Both the position numbers and the translations under genes were made by a program. A stretch of DNA of 64,000 bases from Sweltsa coloradensis (lineage: Eukaryota; Arthropoda; Insecta; Plecoptera; Chloroperlidae), in NCBI GenBank assembly GCA_024449915.1, contig JAMZAV010001833.1, positions 1-64,000 on the forward strand. The letters are read 5' to 3'. Below the pieces are notes generated by a model. It was not told the origin of the DNA. It saw only the letters and a list, made by a program, of their open reading frames with translations, and did not search any database. Position 1 is the first letter of the stretch. Each line of letters opens with the position of its first letter. This document shows, in pieces, positions 56,124-64,000 of the stretch.

Positions 56124-56589
56124 TCTTCTCGATGCGATTGCGCGGACATAGGATTGAGCAAAGCCTTGGCACAAAGGTTAGTGGCTCGATTAGATTTTGT
56201 CCCAGTCATTGATGACGTAGCCTTTTCTGATTGGATGAGGAGAATCTGAATGAGGTCCGTGGTCAGCTTTGAGAATGACTGAGTTAATCTTCGTAGCTTT
56301 AGGGCAGAGATCGTCACTACTTCGTTGCCAAAGGGAACTAATTCCAAAGAATTTTGGAACAAAATGAAATTATAATAGGCTCACAATAGGCAGAGCATCC
56401 ATGAGTATTTGAACTAGGAATAGAATTTCATTGTCACGTTTTACATGTTAATATAAAGAGATAAAGATGGTTGTTTGGCAGTTAGAGATGAGCATTTGCA
56501 TTTATTGAGTCAACTTCGACACAATCACATACATTTTTAAAACCAGAACCTCATTTCCTGCTTTAACAATTCAACATCTAACATCACCC

Positions 56590-57021
56590 TTAGCAACCAC
56601 TGCCACATAGATGATACACTAAGAGCTTGTGTACGGCACAGCCATCTAGGTGGGGGAACCTCATTGCAAGCGCGATCTTTCTTGTTAGAGTTTTAGCCTT
56701 TGGACTAGTTGAGGGGAGTTGACTGTTTTTTTGAAAACCAAACAAAAGAATCGATGTCTGTGGAGGGCCAGCTTTAGATTTTTTCTTTTCGTTAATATCA
56801 GTATGAGCTTTAGTGTAGGCGGCAAATTGCACTGGGTGCAGAGTTTTTAAGTGCCTATCCAGAGTGCTAGTCGTCCCAGTCGGAATACTGAGCGACTTAT
56901 TACAGTGCTTGCACTTTCCTTTCACGCCATCTTTAACGAAATATCTCCATATTAGGGCACCTTTAGAGATGGTACTCTCGCCAATAATGCCTGGATCGTC
57001 TGCATCTTGTTCTGAATCCAT
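56590..57021 (-). pseudogene. BED zinc-finger hAT transposase N-terminus
   Basis: Starts at an ATG (57019-57021). Residues include ISKGALIWRYFVKDGVKGKC, then KHCNKSLS, TTSTLDRHLKTLH: a BED finger (W.yF...., CxxC, H....H). Next come a lysine-rich linker and TSPKAKTLTRKIALAM, which precedes the usual RNase H-like hAT core. After that the frame shifts and no core is found. A SINE tail fragment (57026-57056) abuts the start codon. Related hAT pieces occur elsewhere on the same strand. Confidence 0.75.
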
Positions 57022-57025
57022 CGTA

Positions 57026-57056
57026 ATTCGAGACGTTAAGCAATATCCAATCAATC
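57026..57056 (+). mobile_element. Partial SINE tail
   Basis: TTCGAGACGTTAAGC and AATATCCAATCAATC, only the last ~30 bases of the shared tail, directly upstream of the BED-finger start codon. Confidence 0.7.
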
Positions 57057-57206
57057 GAGAAAAAACTATAAACAGAAAGCGTAAATAGAAACACACTAAA
57101 AGCGAGGTATGACGACGTAAAATGTAAGAAATGTGGCCTAAAATTGTAGTTGTTAAGCTGTACTCAGTTCAACTTGTCGGGTCAGCACTCGTTAAATGTT
57201 TTAATG

Positions 57207-57543
57207 CGCCTTCAAATTCCAACTCGACACCTTCTCGCGGTTTGGCCCGTGAATAGGGGAGTTTCACTCCCTGAAACTAATGGCGAGCTCTGGGTCGTCG
57301 TCGGGGAACCCCTTCCCTTTGACTACCTCCCCGACGGCGACGACAAAGACAACACGGATGGATGATGACACAGACGGAGACGACCACGACGTGGGGGAAC
57401 CCCTGCCCTCCCCACATGCTTGTGGCTGGTTCTGACCAGCACAGGCCTGTCCACCCTTTGTCCCCCGCGTCATCCCTTACGTCCCACCCTTCGTCTCGAT
57501 TAGCCTAGTTGCACAAATATGAGACGTTAAGCAATATGCAATC
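57207..57543 (+). mobile_element. SINE-B, full length
   Basis: GCCTTCAAATTCCAACTCGA head to the tail with CCTAGTTGCACAAATATGAG. Very similar to the 54606 copy (CGACACC subfamily). Confidence 0.9.
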
Positions 57544-57947
57544 AAAATCCAGGTCCGGATGTATATATCTATTTTTTTTTTAACTTATCTTGAAAATAAT
57601 AAGTTTTTTAGTACGTGAACAATGTTGATTTCGGTTTTATATTGACTTTACTAGCTATAATATCAAGATTAATTATTTTGTCGTTGGCACCAATGCGAGT
57701 AGCATCTTCGACCTTAACTTCGACTTTTATGTGCGCTCGCATAGCGGCAAACAGCGAAACTGATATATATTGCGTGAGAAGTTCGAAATAAAGAACAAAC
57801 TTGATATTTTCGAACTCAAACCTTGTTACAATTCGAACGCAACAAATCGAAAACAAAAGCTTTTGCAAAACCATAAAATCCCATCTGGATCGGTAACCAT
57901 AGCTTTATAAAAGCCTTTCGACATATTAACGCAATTTAAATGGTAGG

Positions 57948-58304
57948 GGGCCATCAAATTCCAACTCGCAACCTTCTCGTGGTGTGGCCTGTGATTAGGG
58001 GAGTTTATCTCCCTGAAACTAATGTGCGAGCTCTGGGTCGTCGTCGGGGAACTTTCCCCTTTCCCCTTTTGACTACCTCCCCAACGGCGACGACAATGAC
58101 AACATGGACGGATAACACAGACGGAGACGACCACGACGTGGGGGAACCTTTGCCCTCCCCATATGCTTGTGGCTGGTTCTGACCAGCACAGGCCTGTCCA
58201 CCCCTTGTCCCCCCGCGTCATCCCTTACGTCCCTCCCTTCGTCTCGATTAGCCTAGTTGCACAAATATGAGACGTTAAGCAATATCCAATCAATCAACCA
58301 ATCA
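57948..58304 (+). mobile_element. SINE-B with 12-bp target duplication
   Basis: TTAAATGGTAGG occurs at 57936-57947 and 58305-58316. The head is of the CGCAACC subfamily. The tail carries CCTAGTTGCACAAAT as in the 57207 copy and ends CAATCAATCAACCAATCA. Confidence 0.9.
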
Positions 58305-58485
58305 TTAAATGGTAGGATTCATTGCACTCACTGTCACATTTGCAAAGTTCTCTGACTGTTTTGTCACACGGAAAGCATTTCCCTTTGTCTATATTCACCA
58401 CCATCTTGATTTAGTGTGTGCTTGAATGTGATGCATGATGCAAAACCTGTATGACAATAATCTAGACTAAAATAGTTGGGCTTAC

Positions 58486-58699
58486 CATAGTACTGTAAAA
58501 TACGCCATTGATACAACTTCCAGCCCGCTTGGACTGGAACACAGTTCTTGGAACAATTTAAATATTCGGATTTGCTAGGGCAGTAACACTGAGTGTGGTT
58601 ATTCATCAGCCACGTAACAGGTACCACATCTACCTCACTTAATTCGTCAAACACAGCTACTGCAAATTTTAGGTCGGTAGCAGGAGACGTCAATGATTG
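58486..58699 (-). CDS. Candidate exon, DUF4806-protein N-terminal-like
   Basis: A clean 214-bp minus-strand exon lies between a T-rich acceptor (TTTTTATTTAAG) and a donor (ACTATG|GTAAGC). It encodes FAVAVFDELSEVDVVPVTWL, then CYCPSKSEYLNC and GWKLYQWRILQYY. The layout (F.vv.F.....V.vVp..Wl......CyWP..........W..y.iril) is that of the N-terminal module common in animal proteins carrying DUF4806, where the exon also ends after this helix. No frameshifts. No further exon is recognisable downstream (57.6-58.4 kb), where two SINE-Bs sit; the rest may lie outside or be lost. Confidence 0.5.
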
Positions 58700-58840
58700 C
58701 TTAAATAAAAATTAAAATTAAAACATGGCATTGTAAGCTACATTACACTACATATAACCAGTGACAATATGTTTAAATTATTCACTGTTTTCAACATTTA
58801 GGAGCTAGCTCCAAATATTCAACACCCTATTACTTATTAC

Positions 58841-58843
<3 letters not shown>

Positions 58844-58887
<44 letters not shown>
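58844..58887. repeat. (TTA)n microsatellite
   Basis: About fourteen TTA/TAT units directly before the LINE-B 3' end. It could be the target-side junction of that truncated insertion. Confidence 0.9.
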
Positions 58888-59275
58888 GTAACACCCTGGT
58901 TCTCTTCAAGGCGCTCTTCTCGACGTGAAGAGGTTGTTCTGACCCGTCTACGCATTGGACACACACATCTCACTTAAGCATACCTTTTAAGAGGCGAAGA
59001 TCCACCCCCATGTGAGCAGTGTGGTGAGATTTTAACTGTTAGGCACATTTTAGTAGAATGTCCCCAACACATGGACGAGAGGAATGATTTTAAACTAAAA
59101 CCTAATTTAAAATAAATTTTATCTGATGAATCTGAGAATATAACCAATATTTTTAAATATCTGAAATCAACAAAGCTGTATAATAGAATTTAAAAAATAG
59201 CACATCACTCAAAAAGAGAACACGGGCACTTATAACCTTAGTGTTGTGTGCCCTTAAACCCTAATAACTAACTGC
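58888..59275 (+). mobile_element. LINE-B copy 3 (3' end only)
   Basis: From GTAACACCCTGGTTCTCTTC: encodes a SRREEVVLTRLRIGHTHLT segment, then PPPCEQCGEILTV-like residues and the LVECPQH part of the terminal zinc-knuckle-like motif. It is followed by the 3' UTR (GTTGTGTGCCCTTAAACCC) and a CTAATAACTAACT end. Cleaner than copies 1 and 2. Confidence 0.85.
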
Positions 59276-61923
59276 ATAGAATAATCTAAAGATTTAGCAT
59301 GCAGATTGACAGATGTTTTTTCCAGGGCAGTCCTGGTTTCCAGGCACCCGTCCCGGTATACACCACCCATGTATGGTGTTGAATGTTCGAGTGCGGGGAG
59401 ATTGATTGATGAATCGTAATGGAGTCTTACCCTACTTTTCGTATTTATATAAGCTTGCGCTAACCAAGACGATGCACTATGAATGGCAATATTATTAAAG
59501 GTGGGCTGTAGTTAAAGTGGGGTAAATTTCAAAAACGCGTTTTTATGTATGAAACACATTTTTGACACGATTTCGATAACCCCAGTAAAAACCCAAGCTC
59601 AAACGCACGAGCCGTTCGAGAGCTAGCCCGCCTCAAAGTTGGAGGGGTGGGGGTGCCTACGTCCCCGCTCCTTTAGTCTCGACGGCCGCGGGTCGCTGGC
59701 TGCAGCCAATACAACATTGTGCGTGCATGGCTCAAGCCCATACTTTCGCCGGACTCACTACCCCAATAATAGTCATACTAAATAACCAAAATATTAACTC
59801 AATTAACTCACCAATGAAAAAGTTATTCAAAATACTCAGGCTCGTAACCGTCTTGCTTTAAAACCAACTTTGAACCCTTTTTGATTCTGGGTACCTTTCG
59901 CGCGAATGCAGTTCACAACAAAACGATGGGTATCCTAATAACCTTCCTTTTCTTTTTGCCAAATGTTGACCACGAATTCATCCAGTAAACAAAATTATTG
60001 GTAAGCAACGTAGCGATATGTATTATTAAATGATTCGTTAGAATTACTAAAAATTGGCTATCAGGCGCAGCAAAAGCTAATAAGTGTTTTTGCTGTCTTC
60101 AGTGTATCAAGATTTAACACGACACTTAAAAAAAGGTTCTGTGATACGTCAGCACTGCCCCGATTTTCCCCTTATACTTTACTGTCACCGAAACACAGTG
60201 AATACACACTAGTTTCGTCTATCAACGTTATTACGCACTCCCCACAATTACCCAATCAATATTCCCTGATCTGACTAATGATTTTTTGGTTTATTCTCCC
60301 TTCTATCAGAACGTCGAGGCTCAAAATGATAAGGTTAAAATAACGGCCATCACACTCAAAAAAACACTACGTACTGACTGGTGGTGAAAGTTTATGACGC
60401 AGTTCAAAAACACTCCAGAAAATATTTTGGGGTGTCTTATTGTGTAAAATGGTCATTGTTCCGGAAGAGCCCCCAAACCCCCCTTTAAACCCCCCATTAA
60501 CTGTGCCCAAAATAAATTTTGGACAGTTGAAAGATATATTGCACCAATAAACTCATATATACACGTCATGTTATACAGTGTATGAAAGTTGTTGATTTCA
60601 TTACTAACTCTTTCTGCGTGGTGGAGGAACGGAAATGGGGAAGATATGAATTGGAGTATTATGTCTTGCGTTACGCTTTGATTTGCTTCGAAATGCATGA
60701 GTGATACAATTAAAATAGGAACGTTGACATCACTAGAAAATAAGTCGTCATCACTAGATGGTACGTCGTCGTAACTAGATGACACATAGCCCGTCAGTAA
60801 TGCACTCTGAGGGAGAACACTCTAAAGATACATCCACATCTTTATCATTATCCCAGAGGAGTCATCTCGTATCTGTCCAACGACAGTCATAACCGATTAT
60901 TCAGTTGAATTCCTATTTCCTGGATGGAATTCTTTTTCCAACACAGTTGTGCCGACATGAATTTCTATCTCGGGCTTACAATACTAATTACTACCAAACT
61001 ACAATACTAATAATACATACATTGTAACTCTGTATCAAAACTCTCCGCTTTCTGTACAGCATCGCTCACTATCTTTCTTCTAAGGTACAAAAAACTAAGT
61101 CCCACTCGGCGCTTTTTTGTGACAGTTGAAACGATAAATCTTCACCTTTTAATTTATTGACGGTTTTGAATCCTTTTTTAACACGGGATTCGAATTGAGC
61201 CTAATATGAGGCATGCCAAACTGTTTTTTTTTCCAAATAATTAGATGATATTTTAAAATCTTTGTCAGTAAAGTGGTAGCACATACAACTGAATATTTAC
61301 TATAGGTGTAAACCCCACGCAATTTATTTTCTTCAAGCAAAATTTATGGGCGAGTCGGCGATCTATCACGATTTGGAAACTGAAAAATAACTTTTCTTTC
61401 CATCGAAGATCACTGATTTTCCTGGCTGAATACTGCCCCCCGAATACACAAACATATAGTCATATTGACGCGTGTTCATGTTCATAATCATGGGGTTATC
61501 TAGCAATACAATACACATAAAATACGTTTTCGCACAAATCACAACACTGCCGCCAGAAAAATTTAGTCAATAAGAATAATAAAAAAAAACGCTTCAATAT
61601 AACTACAGTATGTACACACGTTTTACATTGAATTAGAAGGATGGTCACTTCGCATGCTACCCTATAACGCCCAAAACATATATAAAGAGAAGATGATGTT
61701 GTTCCCCGTAGCACAGACCGGTCAACAGTATGAGGTCCGCGGGCTGCGACCGCTGGGGGGAGTGGGAGCGGTGACGTCACGGACGGCCACCCCAGAACTT
61801 CAACGCGCTGTCGTTTCGCGAGTTCTTGTCCGTTTGGATGGGGTTTTTGCATAATAGATTTTACATTGCCATTCATAAGAAAATTCTCGGACCCTTGAGT
61901 ACAAACCCCCCTTTAATATTATT
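59276..61923. other. Unassigned region
   Basis: No recognised gene or repeat. A minus-strand frame at 60453-60785 (110 codons, start MSSSYDDVPSSDDD) is unassigned. Near 61678 there is a TATATAAAG box followed 90 bases later by a perfect CRE-type site GTGACGTCAC within a GC-richer patch; this could be a promoter or chance. Confidence 0.35.
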
Positions 61924-62318
61924 GGCCTAGCTCGTTTAAAAACCGGTCCCACTCGAACACCGAAGTTAAGCAGAATCGGGCGTGGTCATGGGTTAGACCA
62001 CTCTGTCCGGAAACTCCCTATACCGCTGGTTTGAGCAGATGGAGGTTTTTGAAGCTGTGAACGGCTTCGTTCTCCTTGACGTCTGCTCGGCAGTCCCGTA
62101 GTGGAGGAACCTATATGACTGTCAAAGTTATACCGTCCTGTCGGATGGGGCGTTAAGCTGTTTTGGGCTTCTTGTACTTTTCGAAGGAGTAGGGTACGTG
62201 CCGGTACCGGGTTTCCCCTCCTCCCTTCTGTTCATACTTCATCCTCATCTATCACCACTCATCGTCTCGATTAGCCAAAATGCATAAATTTAGACGTTAA
62301 GCAATATTCAATCAATCA
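61924..62318 (+). mobile_element. 5S rRNA-derived SINE, copy 2 (best copy)
   Basis: Starts GGCCTAGCTCGTTTAAAAAC; the head contains CGAACACCGAAGTTAAGCAG and AATCGGGCGTGGTCATGGGT, which follow the 5S rRNA internal promoter (A box, intermediate element, and part of the C box). The body is GAACGGCTTCGTTCTCCTTG, CCTGTCGGATGGGGCGTTAA, TTTTCGAAGGAG, CTACGTGCCGG-type box and the tail shared with SINE-B. About 395 bp. The 3' end is CAATCAATCAATCAATG. Confidence 0.85.
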
Positions 62319-62459
62319 ATCAATGGTCATACCTGTATGGCATTAGTTTTTCGCGTGCCTTACATCTTTCAAAAACGTTTTATCCCAGATAACTCTGCCG
62401 AGAGTTTGGTGTGTTGAAGAGCCTGGTTTTATCCACTTTTTGGTTGATGTGTTTTCATT

Positions 62460-63500
62460 TGTTTATATTCCTGCATAGCTGCATTTGTGGAAAACGTTGT
62501 TGCCCTCCCACGCATGCGTATTTCCAACGTGCATCATAATGCTGGTGAACTTCTCTAGCAACTCATCTTCGTTTCCGTTATACGTTTTAGAGCACCACCA
62601 TTTATGATTGATGATACTTTGTTTCCAATCACTGACGAGTGGATTTTTATTTTCGATTGCCTTTAATTTTTTAGACAAAATTTTTGAAAGGTGCCAGACG
62701 TCATATTCATCCGTAATAGTGGGATACACGGTTCTTATTAATGGACCTATACCGCGATGCCGATGGGATAAGAAAAATTTAATTGTTATTTTGCTTGTCA
62801 TAGAATCTAAAATCTTAGCACACTCCGTCAACTTGGCCACGCTGTAAATCAAAAAGTCGATGATTTTACCGGAATGAATGTCCATTATACTTTATGTAAC
62901 ATATTTGGCTGTGAAGCCTGGCGAATCGAACTATCCATCCCCAGAGACCCAAATATCGTAATTTGTATTCTTTAGTGTAACAACTTCATTATCGCGCATT
63001 ATAGTCCAAGTGTCGAAGTATTGCGGGACGAACATACTTTTTGACGTGCCTGTAGTATGTTGATGCCGAAACAAATGCTAATTGCAGTGCATTTGCGAAA
63101 TTCTTGAAATACGAGAAATTTATACCACAGATATAAATAGCAGCCATGAATGTACGTTTCCAACTGAAATCTCCCCCCTCATAGGTTGTGAATACCACGT
63201 TTCGGAATGTCCATTATGACACATTGTGCAAACAATCAACATACATCCCGTTATATTTTTTTAAAACTTATAACAGGAGATCCACATACTAAACAAAAGT
63301 TAATAATACGAGAAAAACTGAGGAATTTTGAGTCTCCTCGTTGTCTGTGAAGTGATCTTCAGAGTTCTCAGAATCACAATCAGTGTCCAATTCATGATCA
63401 TCCGAGCTCTCCGTCCCAAAATATTCGTCGTGGTCACTGTTTTCATTTGCATCAGATTTGCTTGCAGAGCTTACACCCAAATTTACGCTCTCTGCCAGCT
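62460..63500 (-). pseudogene. DDE-type transposase relic (Kolobok-like, tentative)
   Basis: Read from high to low coordinates: an acidic segment (63289-63480), FMAAIYICGINFSYFKNFAN and LAFVSASTYYRHVKKY (62989-63198), SGDG with a stop in place of the next residue, then DSPGFTAKYVT (62890-62950), a second stop, SIMDIHSGKIIDF, HRHRGIGPLIRTVYPTI, DEYDVWHLSKILSKKL, NHKWWCSKTYNG and NTHAWEGNN (62463-62885). The order GDG..DSPG..AKY, D..TGkI, D.H.gI..l...yP.i.h.yDvWHl.K, H.ww....c.g is that of a transposase-derived family widespread in animals. I label it Kolobok-like only tentatively. Two in-frame stops and frame changes. Confidence 0.6.
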
Positions 63501-63510
63501 GATTGGCTCT

Positions 63511-63840
63511 TCACTGTATTTCTATGGATTTGGTTTTCGCGTTACCCACAGAAGTTTCTTGATGTTCAGAGGCGTCAAAGGGTGTAGTAACAGAGTAACT
63601 ATAGCGAGAAGTAGAGGGCGTGGACTTTGTTAACACATGACTTGCAATTTTCTGCTTTTTGTTTGGTGTAATTTTGTAAAGCGTTACGTTTTCAATTAAA
63701 TCACGTTTCACACAAACACACGAGACAGACACTGTGGTTTATTGTCCTTATTTACACAGAAGAGGTAGTCAGATTCCCACTGCGGGTTAAACGCCCTATT
63801 TCCACTATCAACCTTTCGAGTCGGCTTAATTTTAAAACAC
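63511..63840 (-). pseudogene. Zinc-finger transposon N-terminus fragments
   Basis: The frame at 63708-63899 contains RAFNPQWESDYLFCVNKDNK followed by PQCLS, the start of a GTF2IRD2/hAT-type N-terminal finger (FN..W..dYfF....g.p.Cl.C). The adjoining frame (63511-63732) reads ITPNKKQKIASHVLTKSTPS and a Ser/Thr-rich linker. The linker may instead be the N-terminus of the transposase at 62460-63500. Broken by frame changes. Confidence 0.4.
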
Positions 63841-64000
63841 ATAGTAATTTGGATCACAGAAAACACTTTGTTAATCAACACGCAATTTTCAGTTTTCAAT
63901 CACAACAATTACACCACTATACAAGTCAACAGTTCCATCAGAAACCTCGGCGACAACTACAAGCGATAAGAACACTAAAATGACCAAGTTCCTCCAATGA

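Noticed and set aside
61678..61860. Promoter with TATA-like box and CRE site
   Set aside because: No downstream gene can be supported, and both motifs can occur by chance; kept only as a remark.
1..64000. CRISPR array, bacterial operon or large DNA-virus insertion
   Set aside because: No short regularly spaced repeats with unique spacers, no tandem bacterial genes, and the only virus-like coding is the retroelement env/gag.

Overview
This looks like intergenic or intronic DNA from an invertebrate animal, probably an arthropod or another protostome; I cannot name the species. It is AT-rich with no dense coding. It is filled with fragments of non-LTR retrotransposons, SINEs, hAT, piggyBac, P-like, MULE-like and other DNA transposons, plus a retrovirus-like envelope relic. 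Introns with GT/AG borders can be proposed around a few clean exons. There is no sign of prokaryotic operons, CRISPR or rRNA genes.

Layout. 0-5 kb: low-quality sequence with inflated homopolymers, a 165-bp satellite and a 5S-derived SINE. 5.07-7.43 kb: minus-strand envelope (baculovirus F-like) pseudogene followed by a purine tract, next to a plus-strand gag relic. 7.5-10.5 kb: second copy of the 0.34-1.67 kb segment, a reverse transcriptase fragment, a piggyBac fragment, a MITE with 50-bp inverted repeats and a tRNA-like sequence. 10.9-14.3 kb: GC-rich block, a Rep-A repeat and a LINE-A 3' end in noisy sequence. 14.7-18.6 kb: two well-formed candidate exons on the minus strand, separated by a near-identical pair of Rep-A repeats and a P-like transposase fragment. 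19-23.4 kb: mostly unrecognised. 23.4-28 kb: nested insertions (a hAT-like MITE in a SINE; LINE-A in Rep-A), two of them with target-site duplications. 28-34.2 kb: several hAT relics, a MITE and SINEs. 34.2-38 kb: MITEs with internal tandem repeats, a SINE and Rep-A. 38.4-44.3 kb: a longer LINE-A copy, a second LINE type, Rep-A and SINEs. 44.3-54.9 kb: an unidentified coding relic, two LINE-B copies, MULE and hAT fragments. 55-59.3 kb: unidentified ORFs, a BED zinc-finger hAT N-terminus, SINEs and a clean exon resembling the N-terminal domain of DUF4806-type proteins. 59.3-64 kb: mostly unrecognised, a second 5S-derived SINE and a broken DDE-type transposase.

Overall logic. The main units are parasitic. 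Two SINE families (5S-headed, and SINE-B with an unassigned head) share a 3' tail, which suggests mobilisation by a common LINE. Retroelement relics are almost all on the plus strand, while every recognisable DNA-transposase relic is on the minus strand, as are the three host-like exons and the envelope relic. Nothing here is an intact autonomous element. The differences between repeat copies are mainly single-base indels in some stretches, so part of the 'decay' is probably sequencing error.
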